Notes: generated from the sequence alone by a model not told the origin. Shown: positions 17,738 to 27,575, counted from the first letter of the stretch. The stretch is 46,944 nt of DNA from Rhizobiales bacterium UBA3584 (GCA_002375765.1 DFMV01000049.1:1-46944); one strand, 5' to 3'. Made by a program: numbers and translations.

Positions 17738-18603
17738 GTTTGTTCGTCTTCGGCGCAGGTTACTCCGCCCAGGCCACCATCGACGCCTTGCGCCTGATCG
17801 GCGACATGCCGGTAGCGGCCACGACCCGCACTGCGGAAAAGGCAGTCGATCTGGCAGCACGGGGCGTAACCAGCCATGTGTTCGATGGCACGGCCCCATC
17901 ATCGTCCCTGCGCCCGGCGCTGGAGGCCGCCAGCCACATACTGGTCTCCATCGCCCCCGGCCCCGATGGCGATCCGGTGCTCGCCCATCATGGGTCCGAC
18001 CTTCTGGCCGCGCCGAACCTGAAATGGATCGGCTATTTTTCCACCATCGGCGTTTATGGCGATGCCGGAGGGGAATGGATCGACGAAACCGCGCCCACCG
18101 AACCGCTCTCGGCCCGCAACCGCTACCGGCTCGATGCCGAAGCGGGCTGGCAGGCACTGGCCGAGGAAAAGTCGATTCCCCTCGCCATCCTGCGCCTCGC
18201 GGGAATTTACGGCCCCTCGCGCTCGCCATTCGAAAAGCTCAAATCGGGCACCGCCCGCCGCATCGTCAAACCCGGCCAGGTGTTCAACCGTATCCACGTG
18301 CAAGATATCGGCGCCATCACCGCCCTTGCTGCCCACAAGCGCCTGCACGGCATCTTCAACGTCTGCGACGACGAGCCGGCCCCGCCCCAGGACGTGATCG
18401 CCCACGCAGCCGGCTTGCTCGGCATGATCGCGCCGCCCGAGATCGCCTTTGAAGACGCCGATCTCTCCCCCATGGCCCGCACCTTTTATGCGGGAAACCG
18501 CCGTGTTTCGAACGCCAGGATCAAATCAGCGCTCGGCTATGGGCTGAAATATCCCACCTATCGCGAGGGCCATGCGGCCATATTGCGCCAACGTGACGAT
18601 TGA
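17725..18603 (+). CDS. NAD-dependent epimerase/dehydratase family (extended SDR) protein
   Basis: A Rossmann-fold protein beginning LSLFVFGAGYSAQATID, with FSTIGVYGD as the active-site Ser/Thr segment and a YRLDAE stretch where classical enzymes have YxxxK. The family is commonly annotated as an NAD(P)-dependent oxidoreductase next to queG in rhizobia; its substrate is unknown. The ATG lies in the queG 3' end after GGAGGTCAGAG, a strong ribosome-binding site, so I reject a longer frame from 17632. Length 292. Confidence 0.85.
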   Translation: MEPLSLFVFGAGYSAQATIDALRLIGDMPVAATTRTAEKAVDLAARGVTSHVFDGTAPSSSLRPALEAASHILVSIAPGPDGDPVLAHHGSDLLAAPNLKWIGYFSTIGVYGDAGGEWIDETAPTEPLSARNRYRLDAEAGWQALAEEKSIPLAILRLAGIYGPSRSPFEKLKSGTARRIVKPGQVFNRIHVQDIGAITALAAHKRLHGIFNVCDDEPAPPQDVIAHAAGLLGMIAPPEIAFEDADLSPMARTFYAGNRRVSNARIKSALGYGLKYPTYREGHAAILRQRDD

Positions 18604-18634
18604 CGCGCAGCCAATTGCACCCTATCTCGCGCAG

Positions 18635-19042
18635 ATGGTCAAAAAGGCATCAACATCGGCACCCTCCCAGCGCATGCTTCGCGTCGGCGAACGCGTGCGT
18701 CACGAGATCGCGGCCCTGCTCTCGCGCAACGAGATCATCGATCCGCTGCTCGAAACCGTCACCGTCACGGTCCCTGAGGTGCGCATGACGCCCGATCTCA
18801 AGCTGGCCAATGTCTATGTCATGCCGCTTGGCGGAGAAAATGCCGAGGATGTGGTGTCCGCGCTCAACGCCCACGCCAAATTCATCCGCGGCCGCGTCAC
18901 CCCGGCGCTCGATCTCAAATACGCGCCCCAGTTCCGCTTCTTCGTCGACAAGACGTTCGATGAATATGGCCGCATCGACGCCATCCTGCGCTCCGATCGC
19001 GTGCAGCGCGATCTGGCAGGCGACGACGACACCGAAGAATAG
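18635..19042 (+). CDS. rbfA: Ribosome-binding factor A
   Basis: A KH-fold cold-shock assembly factor that binds the 30S subunit and helps mature 16S rRNA 5' ends. It contains RMLRVGERVRHEIAALLSR, the LANVYVMPLGG strand and the LKYAPQFRFFVDKTFDE segment of RbfA. The ATG at 18635 is the second plausible start; an earlier one at 18572 would extend into the upstream gene. 135 residues is typical. truB follows after 16 bases, the conserved rbfA-truB-rpsO-pnp order. Confidence 0.94.
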   Translation: MVKKASTSAPSQRMLRVGERVRHEIAALLSRNEIIDPLLETVTVTVPEVRMTPDLKLANVYVMPLGGENAEDVVSALNAHAKFIRGRVTPALDLKYAPQFRFFVDKTFDEYGRIDAILRSDRVQRDLAGDDDTEE

Positions 19043-19058
19043 TTTTTAAGGACGTGCC

Positions 19059-19970
19059 GTGAGCGAAGCTCAAAAAAAGCGCGTCAAGCGCGACCTGTCC
19101 GGCTGGCTTGTGTTCAACAAGCCCTATGACATGAGCTCCACCGAAGCTGTGGGCAAGCTGCGCTGGCTCTATGGCGCCAAGAAAGCCGGTCACGCTGGCA
19201 CCCTCGATCCGCTGGCCACCGGCATCCTGCCCATTGCGTTCGGAGAGGCGACAAAGACCGTCCCCATCGTCCAGGACGGCACCAAGATCTATCATTTCGA
19301 TATCGTCTGGGGCCAGGCCACCTCTACCGACGATATCGAGGGCGAGGTGATCGCCACCTCCGATGTTCGCCCCACCGGCAAAGCGCTTGAAGCGGTCCTG
19401 CCGCGCTTTACCGGGCTGATCACCCAGATCCCGCCCGCCTTTTCGGCCATCAGGATCGGCGGGGAGCGCGCCTATGATCTGGCCCGCGCCGGCCACAAGC
19501 TCGATATGCCGCCCCGCGAGGTCGAAATCGACGCTCTCGAAGTGATCGCGCATACCCCCGAGCGCAGCAAACTCTCGGTCACCTGTTCCAAGGGCACCTA
19601 TGTCCGCGCCCTGGCGCGCGATATCGCCGAGGCGCTCGGAACCAGGGGCCATGTCGGCGCCCTGCACCGCGCCCAGGTCGGAAATTTCACCGATGCCGAC
19701 GCCGTTGCGCTTGAACAGGTCGAATCGATCGATCTTGCGGCGCGGGACGCGCTGTTGCTCCCTGTCGCCGCGGGTCTGGCCGATCTGCCCGAGATCCGGC
19801 TTGACGCCCGCCAGGCGGCAACCATCCGGCTGGGCAACCCGGTGCTTTTGACGGGTCGCGACGCGCCCGTGGCCCTTGATGAGGCATGGGCATCGCTCAA
19901 GGGCGAAGCCGTGGCGCTCGGTTTCGTCGAAGCGGGCCAGTTCAAGCCCCGGCGGGTAATCCTCGGCTAG
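19059..19970 (+). CDS. truB: tRNA pseudouridine(55) synthase TruB
   Basis: Converts U55 of the tRNA T loop to pseudouridine. The catalytic Asp50 is in HAGTLDPLATGILP; later motifs QIPPAFSAIRIGGERAYDLAR and SKGTYVRALARDI are those of TruB. A GTG start (19059) sits 16 bases after rbfA. Length 303 is typical for alphaproteobacteria. It belongs to an rbfA-truB cluster interrupted before rpsO by a histidine kinase gene. Confidence 0.96.
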   Translation: MSEAQKKRVKRDLSGWLVFNKPYDMSSTEAVGKLRWLYGAKKAGHAGTLDPLATGILPIAFGEATKTVPIVQDGTKIYHFDIVWGQATSTDDIEGEVIATSDVRPTGKALEAVLPRFTGLITQIPPAFSAIRIGGERAYDLARAGHKLDMPPREVEIDALEVIAHTPERSKLSVTCSKGTYVRALARDIAEALGTRGHVGALHRAQVGNFTDADAVALEQVESIDLAARDALLLPVAAGLADLPEIRLDARQAATIRLGNPVLLTGRDAPVALDEAWASLKGEAVALGFVEAGQFKPRRVILG

Positions 19971-19973
19971 GCG

Positions 19974-19995
19974 GGGCTGGCCCACCGGCCCTCTT
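19974..19995 (+). terminator. Possible weak intrinsic terminator after truB
   Basis: GGGCTGG and CCGGCCC form a 7-bp stem with one G-T wobble and a CCCA loop, followed by tcttt. The T-tract is poor, so termination would be partial at most. Confidence 0.4.
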
Positions 19996-20054
19996 TACCC
20001 TCCCCCTGTGACAGGCTAAAGGTTTGCTGGTCCATAAGGATCGGCCACTCGTCC

Positions 20055-21785
20055 ATGTCTCAGTCCGTAACGCAGAACGAGAATAATCAGGCCGAATCGA
20101 GCGGCCCGGAAGCCCGGCGCGGGCCGGTATCCATTCCGATCATTTTCTATCTTGCCTTTCTGGTCGCGGTCGTCGTCCTGCCGGCCACCGCCTTTACCGC
20201 GGTGCTTTTGGCCCGCCACAACGTCGCCCAGGAAGAAACAGTCCAGACCTTCACCGTCGCAACGGCCCGCTCGGTCCTCCAGTCGGTCGAGCGCGAAATC
20301 TCGGGCATGATCACCACTCAAAGGGTGCTCATGAGCATCGAGGCGCTCAACAATGGAGATCTGGCCCAGTTCCACGAGCACGCCCAGACCGCGCTGACCG
20401 GCACGGGCTCGTATTTCATCGTTGCCGATCACCAGGCCAACCAGTTGCTTAACACCCGCGTCGAATATGGCACCCCGCTCGGCGAGGTATCCGATTTCGA
20501 GACCGTCCAGCGGGCGCTCGAAACCCCCGATGCGGTGGTGTCCGACGTGTTTTTTGGCCGCACGGCGCAGGAATATGTGTTCAACGTCGTGCGCCAGCGC
20601 CCCGGCATCGTCCCGCCCCAGCTGGCCATTCTCACCCAGAACGCGTCCTCGCTCTCGAACGCGCTTTTGACTCGCGAACTGCCGCAAGGCTGGCACGTGG
20701 CGCTCGTCGATTCCAAAAATACGGTTCTTGCCGCCTCCGAGGACGCGGCTGTCATTGGCGAGCCTTTGTTCATTCCGTTGCGCGAGGACGCGGGTGGCAC
20801 GCGGTGGTCCGACATCACGATCTCGGGCGAGGACTACAAGACCATCACCCAGCACTCGATCCTGACCGGCTGGTACGTGGTGGCCTGGGCGCCGTCCGCG
20901 GTGGTCACCGAGCCCATGCGCACCACGCTGTTGTGGCTGTTGGCCGGGGCACTGGTCATTGTCGGACTGGCTGGCTTTGCCGCCGCGCTCATCGGGCACC
21001 GGATCGCCTTGTCCGTGCGCGGCCTTGCCCGTCAGGCCCGCGCCATGGGCGCCGGTCAGGAAATCGTCGCCATACCCTATCCGGTCCAGGAACTGGCCAC
21101 GGTTTCCGAGGCACTGGCCGATGCGGGGGCCAAGCGGCGCCGGGCCGAAAATGAATCGCGGTTCCTCATGCGCGAGGTGGCGCATCGCTCGAAAAACCAG
21201 CTCACCGTCATCTCGGCCATGGCCAAGCAAACGGCGCGCGGGGCCGACAATGTGGAAAAATTCGTCGAGAATTTCCAGAACAGGCTCTATGGCCTCGCCC
21301 GCTCCACCGATCTGCTTCTCGCTCACGGGACTCAAGGGATAGGGCTGCGCGATCTGTTTCGCACCCAGATCGACCCGTTCCGCCCCGAAGATCCCTCGCG
21401 CGTGGTCAAGACCGGGGTCAATGTCTATCTCAACGTCCAGGCCGCCCAGGTTCTGGGCATGGCCGCCCATGAACTGGCCACCAATGCCGCCAAATATGGC
21501 GCCTTTTCCCGCGAAGGCGGCAAGCTCACCGTCAACTGGAACCGGGCTGGCGGCGACCGGCTGCATCTGGTCTGGCGCGAAACGGTGCCCGATTTCACCC
21601 CGCCGTCCGATCGCAAGGGTTTCGGCACCGTTGTTCTGCAAACCATGGTGGCCAGCGCGCTCAAGGCCGATGTTGAGCGTACGGTTCACCCCGACGGCAT
21701 CGAATGGGTGTTTTCCATCCCTCTCGAGCAGATCGATCCCGACCGCGACAGCCCCGACACCGAAGAGCCCGAGGCCGGGCTCTGA
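20055..21785 (+). CDS. HWE/HisKA_2-family sensor histidine kinase, membrane bound
   Basis: A transmembrane sensor kinase. Order: cytoplasmic tail; first membrane helix about 27-52; a periplasmic sensor region of some 240 residues (dCache-like in length); second helix around 293-314; a HAMP-like linker; then dimerisation helix with REVAHRSKNQLTVISAMAKQ, phospho-acceptor His377; then the ATPase domain with N-box HELATNAAKYG (His472, Asn477) and LVWRE, the W-x-E of HWE kinases. No response regulator is adjacent. Its insertion between truB and rpsO breaks a widely conserved cluster. Confidence 0.88.
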   Translation: MSQSVTQNENNQAESSGPEARRGPVSIPIIFYLAFLVAVVVLPATAFTAVLLARHNVAQEETVQTFTVATARSVLQSVEREISGMITTQRVLMSIEALNNGDLAQFHEHAQTALTGTGSYFIVADHQANQLLNTRVEYGTPLGEVSDFETVQRALETPDAVVSDVFFGRTAQEYVFNVVRQRPGIVPPQLAILTQNASSLSNALLTRELPQGWHVALVDSKNTVLAASEDAAVIGEPLFIPLREDAGGTRWSDITISGEDYKTITQHSILTGWYVVAWAPSAVVTEPMRTTLLWLLAGALVIVGLAGFAAALIGHRIALSVRGLARQARAMGAGQEIVAIPYPVQELATVSEALADAGAKRRRAENESRFLMREVAHRSKNQLTVISAMAKQTARGADNVEKFVENFQNRLYGLARSTDLLLAHGTQGIGLRDLFRTQIDPFRPEDPSRVVKTGVNVYLNVQAAQVLGMAAHELATNAAKYGAFSREGGKLTVNWNRAGGDRLHLVWRETVPDFTPPSDRKGFGTVVLQTMVASALKADVERTVHPDGIEWVFSIPLEQIDPDRDSPDTEEPEAGL

Positions 21786-21938
21786 TCGGCCGGAAACGAG
21801 AAAAAACTTCTCATTTGCCCCCCAATACCCTATATGGGCGCCAGCAAAAGGGTTTCCCTTTGCACTTCGATCGGCCATTCCTGGACGGCATCCCGGTTTT
21901 GGCGTCACTCAACTCCTTGTTTTGAAAGGAATTTTACG

Positions 21939-22208
21939 ATGTCGATTACTGCTGAGCGCAAGGCTGAGCTCATCAAGGATTACGCGACGAAAGCTGGCGA
22001 TACCGGGTCTCCGGAAGTTCAGGTCGCCATCCTGACCGAGCGGATCACCAACCTTACCGAACATTTCAAGACCCACGCCAAGGACAATCACTCCCGTCGT
22101 GGCCTTTTGAAGCTGGTTTCGACCCGCCGTTCGCTTCTTGACTATATCAAGCGCGGCGACCACGCGCGGTACCAGAGCCTGATCGAACGGCTCGGCATCC
22201 GCCGCTAA
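21939..22208 (+). CDS. rpsO: 30S ribosomal protein S15
   Basis: Primary 16S rRNA-binding protein of the central domain and part of bridge B4. The 89-residue length is the universal one, with [15 protein letters not shown] and the conserved [20 protein letters not shown]. The ATG follows AAAGGAATTTT. The pnp gene is downstream, and a strong hairpin separates them; in E. coli S15 autoregulates its own mRNA, but no such leader structure can be confirmed here. Confidence 0.97.
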   Translation: MSITAERKAELIKDYATKAGDTGSPEVQVAILTERITNLTEHFKTHAKDNHSRRGLLKLVSTRRSLLDYIKRGDHARYQSLIERLGIRR

Positions 22209-22219
22209 ACTGACTTTGG

Positions 22220-22250
22220 TGCGGGGTCGGCGGTTTTTTCGCCGGCCCCG
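22220..22250 (+). other. Strong rpsO-pnp intergenic hairpin (terminator or RNase III site)
   Basis: A 12-bp stem with one G-T pair (GCGGGGTCGGCG / CGCCGGCCCCGC) and a gtttttt loop, eleven bases after the rpsO stop. The T-run is in the loop and not after the stem, so it is a poor terminator. In E. coli the equivalent position carries an RNase III hairpin that controls pnp; the comparable role here is inference. Confidence 0.65.
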
Positions 22251-22474
22251 CATCGTATAGCATTGGGCAATGGGGCCCGATGCTGCTTCTGCCGGAAGCG
22301 CCCTTTTAAATGGGGCATGGCAGGATCGCCGGACACTCACATAGTCGCCTGAGTGTCTCGCCATCTTGTCCATGTTCCGGAAAACTTGAAGGGCAGCCTC
22401 TGGCGCCACTTGCGAATGACCCGGCAGCGCGTCCATCGCGCGCCGGATGGATTTCGCACAAGAAGGAATGTCTC

Positions 22475-24613
22475 ATGACAATCAATTTCGACCACCACAA
22501 AGTCGAGCTCGACTGGGGCGGACAGCCCTTGACGCTCGAAACCGGCAAGGTCGCCCGTCAGGCCGATGGCGCCGTGCTCGCCACGCTGGGCGAAACCGTG
22601 GTTCTGGCCACCGTTGTTTCCGCCAAGCAGCCCAAGGCCGGCATCGATTTCTTCCCGCTGACCGTCAACTACCAGGAAAAGTATTTTGCCGCCGGCAAGA
22701 TCCCCGGCGGTTACTTCAAGCGTGAAGGCCGCCCGACCGAAGCCGAAACCCTGACCTCGCGCCTGATCGACCGCCCGATCCGTCCCCTGTTCCCCGCCGG
22801 ATACAAGAACGAGACCCAGGTCATCATCACCGTGCTCCAGCACGATATGGAAAACCAGCCCGACGTGCTCGCCATGGTCGCCGCTTCCGCTGCGCTCACC
22901 ATTTCGGGCGTGCCCTTCATGGGCCCGATCGGCGCGGCCCGTGTCGGTTATGTCGATGGCGAATATGTTTTGAACCTCCCCATCGACCGCCGCGATGATT
23001 CCAAGCTCGACCTCGTTATGGCCGGCACCGCCGACGCCGTTCTGATGGTGGAATCGGAAGCCAAGGAGCTGTCCGAAGAGGTCATGCTCGGCGCCGTGAT
23101 GTTCGGCCACCAGCAGAGCCAGAAGGTGATCGACGCGATCATCAAGCTTGCCGAGCTGGCTGCCAAGGAGCCCCGCGAGTTCGAACCCGCCGATATGAGC
23201 GCGCTCGAATCCGAAATGCTCGCGCTGATCGAAACCGAGCTGCGCGACGCCTACAAGAACACCGACAAGATGGCCCGCTACGACGCCGTCGACGCGGTCA
23301 AGGCAAAGGTCAAGGCCCACTTCATCCCCGAAGAGGGCGAAGCGGCCTACACCCCCGAACAGGTCGGCGCGGTGTTCAAGTCGCTCCAGGCCAAGGTCGT
23401 GCGCTGGAACATTCTCGACACCAAGACCCGCATCGATGGTCGCGACCTCGAAACGGTCCGTCCCATCGTTTCCGAAGTCGGCGTCCTGCCCCGCACCCAC
23501 GGCTCGGCCATCTTCACCCGCGGTGAAACCCAGGCGCTGGTCGTTGCGACGCTCGGTACGGCGGACGATGAGCAGTTCATCGATTCGCTCGAAGGCACCT
23601 ACAAGCAGAACTTCCTGCTGCACTACAACTTCCCGCCCTATTCGGTCGGTGAAGCTGGCCGCATGGGTTCGCCCGGACGCCGCGAAATCGGCCACGGCAA
23701 GCTCGCCTGGCGCGCCATCAACCCGGTCCGTCCTTCGGCTGAAGAATTCCCCTACACCCTGCGCGTAGTCTCCGAGATCACCGAATCCAACGGTTCGTCC
23801 TCAATGGCGACCGTATGCGGTACCTCGCTGGCGCTCATGGATGCGGGCGTTCCCATGAAGAAGGCCGTCGCCGGCATCGCCATGGGCCTGATTCTCGAGG
23901 GTGAAAAATTCGCTGTCCTGTCCGATATTCTCGGTGACGAAGATCACCTGGGCGATATGGACTTCAAGGTCGCCGGCACCCATGACGGCGTGACAAGCCT
24001 GCAGATGGACATCAAGATCGCCGGCATCACCGAAGAGATCATGAAGATCGCTCTGGACCAGGCCAAGAATGGGCGCAAGCACATCCTTGAAGAAATGGCC
24101 AAGGCCATCGACACGGCACGCTCCGAAGTGGGCGAGTTCGCCCCGCGCATCGAAACCCTGAAAATCCCGACCGACAAGATCCGTGAAGTGATCGGCACCG
24201 GCGGCAAGGTGATCCGTGAGATCGTCGAAAAGACCGGCGCCAAGATCAACATCGAAGACGATGGCACGGTCAAGGTTTCCTCCTCGGACGGCAAGCAGAT
24301 CGATGCGGCCATCAAGTGGATCAAGTCGATCACCGACGAGCCCGAAGTTGGCGAAATCTACCAGGGCACCGTGGTCAAGACCGCCGATTTCGGCGCGTTC
24401 GTGAATTTCTTTGGTGCCAAGGACGGTCTCGTGCACATCTCCCAGCTCGCCGAAGAGCGCGTGGGCAAGACCACCGACGTCGTCAAGGAAGGCGACAAGG
24501 TCTGGGTCAAGCTCCTGGGCTTTGACGAGCGCGGCAAGGTTCGCCTCTCCATGAAGGTCGTCGACCAGGAGACCGGCAAGGAAAAGGCCAAGGAAGACGA
24601 AGCCGCCGAATAA
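22475..24613 (+). CDS. pnp: Polyribonucleotide nucleotidyltransferase (PNPase)
   Basis: Phosphorolytic 3'-5' exoribonuclease of the RNA degradosome. Two RNase PH domains, the first with [21 protein letters not shown] and the second with [17 protein letters not shown], are followed by a KH domain (about 550-615, [19 protein letters not shown]) and an S1 domain from about residue 624 ([15 protein letters not shown]). The ATG at 22475 follows AGAAGGAATG. 712 residues is normal. A 224-base leader separates it from the upstream hairpin. Confidence 0.97.
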   Translation: MTINFDHHKVELDWGGQPLTLETGKVARQADGAVLATLGETVVLATVVSAKQPKAGIDFFPLTVNYQEKYFAAGKIPGGYFKREGRPTEAETLTSRLIDRPIRPLFPAGYKNETQVIITVLQHDMENQPDVLAMVAASAALTISGVPFMGPIGAARVGYVDGEYVLNLPIDRRDDSKLDLVMAGTADAVLMVESEAKELSEEVMLGAVMFGHQQSQKVIDAIIKLAELAAKEPREFEPADMSALESEMLALIETELRDAYKNTDKMARYDAVDAVKAKVKAHFIPEEGEAAYTPEQVGAVFKSLQAKVVRWNILDTKTRIDGRDLETVRPIVSEVGVLPRTHGSAIFTRGETQALVVATLGTADDEQFIDSLEGTYKQNFLLHYNFPPYSVGEAGRMGSPGRREIGHGKLAWRAINPVRPSAEEFPYTLRVVSEITESNGSSSMATVCGTSLALMDAGVPMKKAVAGIAMGLILEGEKFAVLSDILGDEDHLGDMDFKVAGTHDGVTSLQMDIKIAGITEEIMKIALDQAKNGRKHILEEMAKAIDTARSEVGEFAPRIETLKIPTDKIREVIGTGGKVIREIVEKTGAKINIEDDGTVKVSSSDGKQIDAAIKWIKSITDEPEVGEIYQGTVVKTADFGAFVNFFGAKDGLVHISQLAEERVGKTTDVVKEGDKVWVKLLGFDERGKVRLSMKVVDQETGKEKAKEDEAAE

Positions 24614-24642
24614 ACCGGCCCGCTTCTCTCCCAAACGATCAG

Positions 24643-24674
24643 CCCGGCGCCCCGAAAGGAGCGCCGGGTTTTTT
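24643..24674 (+). terminator. Intrinsic terminator after pnp
   Basis: CCCGGCGC and GCGCCGGG pair over a ten-base loop, directly followed by six T residues. It closes the rpsO-pnp unit 29 bases after the pnp stop. Confidence 0.9.
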
Positions 24675-24764
24675 CATGTCGCCGGCAAAAAAATCGTGAT
24701 GAGATGTCGGCAGGGCGTGTTGGGCAACGTCCTTGCAACAGACACGCATTCAAGGGAGAAAAAA

Positions 24765-25190
24765 ATGCGCTTCATGGTCATGATAAAAGCCTCCGCCGAC
24801 ACCGAGGCCGATGTTGAACCCCAGGAGGGCCTGCTGCTTGAAATGGGCAAGTATAACGAGGAACTGGTCAAGGCCGGAATCTTGGTCGATGGCGCCGGCC
24901 TCATGTCGAGCGCCAAGGGCGCCCGCGTCCAAATTGCCGACGGCAAACCCATCGTCACCGACGGCCCCTTTGCCGAAATCAAGGAAGTGATCGCCGGGTT
25001 CTGGATCTGGAACTGCTCCTCGCTCCAGGAGGCCATTGACTGGGTTGCCAAATGTCCCATCGCCCACGGACAGGATCGTTTCGAAATCCGCCAGATGCAC
25101 GAGCTCGAAGATTTCGCCACCGAAGGCGAAGGCTATGAGCAGCACAAGAAGGTCGAAGCCGAACTCGCGGCGCAAAAATCGGGGGCCTGA
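24765..25190 (+). CDS. YciI/YCII-related (DGPF-type) protein
   Basis: A ferredoxin-like alpha/beta protein of the YCII family. It begins [16 protein letters not shown] and contains the [18 protein letters not shown] segment (DGPF motif) and the EEAIDW-like [12 protein letters not shown]. Family members are often annotated as dehydrogenase-like or attached to sigma factors, but the function is unknown. The ATG follows AAGGGAGAAAAA. Two bases separate it from the hydrolase gene, so they are co-transcribed. 141 residues. Confidence 0.85.
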   Translation: MRFMVMIKASADTEADVEPQEGLLLEMGKYNEELVKAGILVDGAGLMSSAKGARVQIADGKPIVTDGPFAEIKEVIAGFWIWNCSSLQEAIDWVAKCPIAHGQDRFEIRQMHELEDFATEGEGYEQHKKVEAELAAQKSGA

Positions 25191-25192
25191 CC

Positions 25193-25981
25193 ATGCCTCA
25201 CGTCACCTCCGCCGACGGCACCTCTATCGGCTATGAGACCCATGGAGCCGGCCCGCTCGTGATCTTTGTCGGCGGCGCGACCCAGTATCGCGCCGTCGAT
25301 GCCGATACCCCCAGGCTGGCCGATCTCCTGGCCCAGCGTTTCACGTCCGTGCTCTACGACCGCCGCGGGCGCGGAGAAAGCGGCAGCACCGAGCCTTACG
25401 CCGTCAACCGCGAGATCGAAGACATCGAAGCCCTGATCGATGCGCTCGGCGGTTCTGCCATGTTCTATGGCATGAGCTCGGGCGCCGTCCTGGCTCTGGA
25501 GGCCGCCGCCTCCCTTCCCCGCAAGGTCACGCGGGTCATCTGCTACGAGCCGCCCATCGACACCGCGCAATCGAAAGACGAGGCTTTCGCCGACCTTGCC
25601 GAAATGGAGGCCTTCAAGGCCCGTGGCGACGGAGCTGGTGCCATGGAAGCCTTCATGCTCTCGGTCGGCACCCCGCCCGAGCACGTCGAGGGCTTCAAGC
25701 AAAGCCCGCAATGGGCCGGTTTCGCCAGCGTTGGAACCACCATTGCCCATGATTTCCGCGTCATGGCCGAGGCCACAAAAACCGACATGAAGGTCCGTTG
25801 GCGCGGCATTGCTCAACCGGTCCTCGTCGTCAACGGCGATCAGAGTTTCGATTTCATGGCCGCCGGCGCCGACACCGCCGCCAGCTCGCTCCCCAGTGCA
25901 ACGCGCAAGACCCTGCCCGGCCAGGGCCATGGCCCGGCCCCCGAAATCATCGCACCGCTCATCATTGAATTTTTCTCCTGA
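25193..25981 (+). CDS. Alpha/beta hydrolase
   Basis: A serine hydrolase of the alpha/beta fold. The nucleophile elbow is GMSSG, the charge-relay Asp follows in the VVNGDQSFDF region and the His is in GQGHGPAPE near the C-terminus; YDRRGRGESG is the oxyanion-side motif. The substrate cannot be inferred. It lies in a three-gene unit with a YciI-like gene before and a GFA gene after it (9-base gap). Length 262. Confidence 0.88.
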   Translation: MPHVTSADGTSIGYETHGAGPLVIFVGGATQYRAVDADTPRLADLLAQRFTSVLYDRRGRGESGSTEPYAVNREIEDIEALIDALGGSAMFYGMSSGAVLALEAAASLPRKVTRVICYEPPIDTAQSKDEAFADLAEMEAFKARGDGAGAMEAFMLSVGTPPEHVEGFKQSPQWAGFASVGTTIAHDFRVMAEATKTDMKVRWRGIAQPVLVVNGDQSFDFMAAGADTAASSLPSATRKTLPGQGHGPAPEIIAPLIIEFFS

Positions 25982-25990
25982 GGCACCCCG

Positions 25991-26416
25991 ATGAAAAAGA
26001 CCCATTCCGGCTCATGCCACTGCGGCGCCGTCCGCTTTACCGCCCCTCTTGATCTCGATGAGGGCATCCGGAAATGCAATTGCACCTATTGCTTCAAGAC
26101 CGGCTACCGCAAGGCCTTCGTCTATGGCGATTCCGTCGTTGTAACCGGGGGCCAAGCCCATATCGGCCACTACGCCGCCGACCCGTCCTCATGGCCGGAA
26201 GGCACGATCGATCACATGTTCTGCACGAAATGCGGCACACAGGTCTTCTCGCGCGGCTACCTCGAATTCGAGCCCTTCAACGGCTGGTTCCACGCCGTCA
26301 ACGTGTCCACGCTGGATGACGTGACGCCCGAAGAGCTCGATGCCGCCCCCATCGTCTATGAAGACGGTCTGCACGATCAGCAAATGCAGGCGCCTTCAGT
26401 GACGGGCTATCTTTAG
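25991..26416 (+). CDS. GFA-domain (CENP-V-like) protein
   Basis: Second GFA-family protein of the window, with SCHCGAVRFTAP, CNCTYCFKTG and CTKCGTQVFSRG zinc motifs. 141 residues. GAGG precedes the ATG. It is the last gene of a unit with YciI-like and hydrolase genes and converges on the dehydrogenase gene. Possible detoxification role, not demonstrated. Confidence 0.87.
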   Translation: MKKTHSGSCHCGAVRFTAPLDLDEGIRKCNCTYCFKTGYRKAFVYGDSVVVTGGQAHIGHYAADPSSWPEGTIDHMFCTKCGTQVFSRGYLEFEPFNGWFHAVNVSTLDDVTPEELDAAPIVYEDGLHDQQMQAPSVTGYL

Positions 26417-26424
26417 GCCTAAAC

Positions 26425-27432
26425 CTAGAGCGGCGACCGCCCCTCGGGCAGCACGCGATGCGGCGGCGTGTGGCCGTCGAGGAACGTGCGGATATTGACG
26501 ATCACCGTCTCGCCCATCTCGATGCGCGCTTCCAGCGTTGCCGAGCCCATATGCGGGGTCAGCATCACCTTGTCCGCCCGGGCCAGCTCGACCAGCTTGG
26601 GGTTGACCCCCCTCTTGTGTTCGAAAACATCCAGCGCCGCGCCTGAAAGATGCCCCGATGCCACGAGATCGGCCAATGCGTACTCGTCCACCAGTTCGGG
26701 GCGGGAGACATTGACCACGAAGGCCCCCGGCTTGAGCCGCTTCATGCGGTCGGCCGAAAGGATATCGACAGTGTCGCGCGTATGGGGTGTGTGCAGCGAG
26801 ATGATATCGACATGTTCGACCATCTCGTCGAGCGAGGCCCAATAGGTCGCTCCCAGCGATTCCTCGATTTGCGGCGCCTTGCGCGTGCGCCCGCAGTAAT
26901 GGATCGACAGCCCGAAGGCCTTGGCCCGCCGCGCCACGGCCGTGCCGATCCGGCCCAGCCCGACAATTCCCAGCGCCTTGCCGCCCAGCCGCCGCCCCAG
27001 CATCCATGTGGGCGACCAGCCCGGCCATGTCCCGTCCTTGAGCAGCACCCGCGCGCCCTCGGTCACCCGTCGGGGCACGCTCAGCATCAGCGCCATGGCC
27101 ATATCGGCTGTATCCTCGGTCAGAACCGAGGGCGTATTGGTCACGGTTATCCCCGCCGCGTGGGCGGCTTCGATATTGATGTTGTCGAACCCGTTGCCGA
27201 ACTGGGCGATCAGTTTGACGCCCGCGGGCATCTGGGCAATGAACTCCGAATCGATGCGGTCGGTGATCGAGGAAACCAGAACCTCGGCCCCCTTGAGTGC
27301 GCTCAGAAGCGCCGTGGAATCGAGCGGGGTGTCGGTCGCGTTGAATTCGACATTGAACAGCGCCGCCATGCGCGCCTCGACCGGCTCGGGCAGGCGGCGG
27401 GAAACCACGATTTTGGCCCGGTCCCGGGTCAC
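26425..27432 (-). CDS. D-2-hydroxyacid dehydrogenase (glyoxylate/hydroxypyruvate reductase-like)
   Basis: An NAD(P)-dependent D-2-hydroxyacid dehydrogenase. The coenzyme domain has GIVGLGRIGTAV; the catalytic Arg is in VVNVSRPELVD, and the catalytic His in LTPHMGSAT. I place the start at a GTG giving the N-terminus MTRDRAKIVVSRRLPEPVEARM, which fits glyoxylate-reductase relatives; another GTG 33 bases upstream (27465) is possible and neither has a good ribosome-binding site. Substrate not predictable. About 335 residues. Confidence 0.85.
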   Translation of the reverse strand: MTRDRAKIVVSRRLPEPVEARMAALFNVEFNATDTPLDSTALLSALKGAEVLVSSITDRIDSEFIAQMPAGVKLIAQFGNGFDNINIEAAHAAGITVTNTPSVLTEDTADMAMALMLSVPRRVTEGARVLLKDGTWPGWSPTWMLGRRLGGKALGIVGLGRIGTAVARRAKAFGLSIHYCGRTRKAPQIEESLGATYWASLDEMVEHVDIISLHTPHTRDTVDILSADRMKRLKPGAFVVNVSRPELVDEYALADLVASGHLSGAALDVFEHKRGVNPKLVELARADKVMLTPHMGSATLEARIEMGETVIVNIRTFLDGHTPPHRVLPEGRSPL

Positions 27433-27575
27433 ACGATCACCATTATTGCAGACTAGCTCCGGCACCGTTCTTTGTGATTTTCAGCGACCATTAAGGTCGC
27501 GCGATTACTGTTAGGGAAAAAGCGCCGTGCTGCAAAGTCCTGCCGCGCATGCCGGTGCCGCATCCAGCCTGTTTC

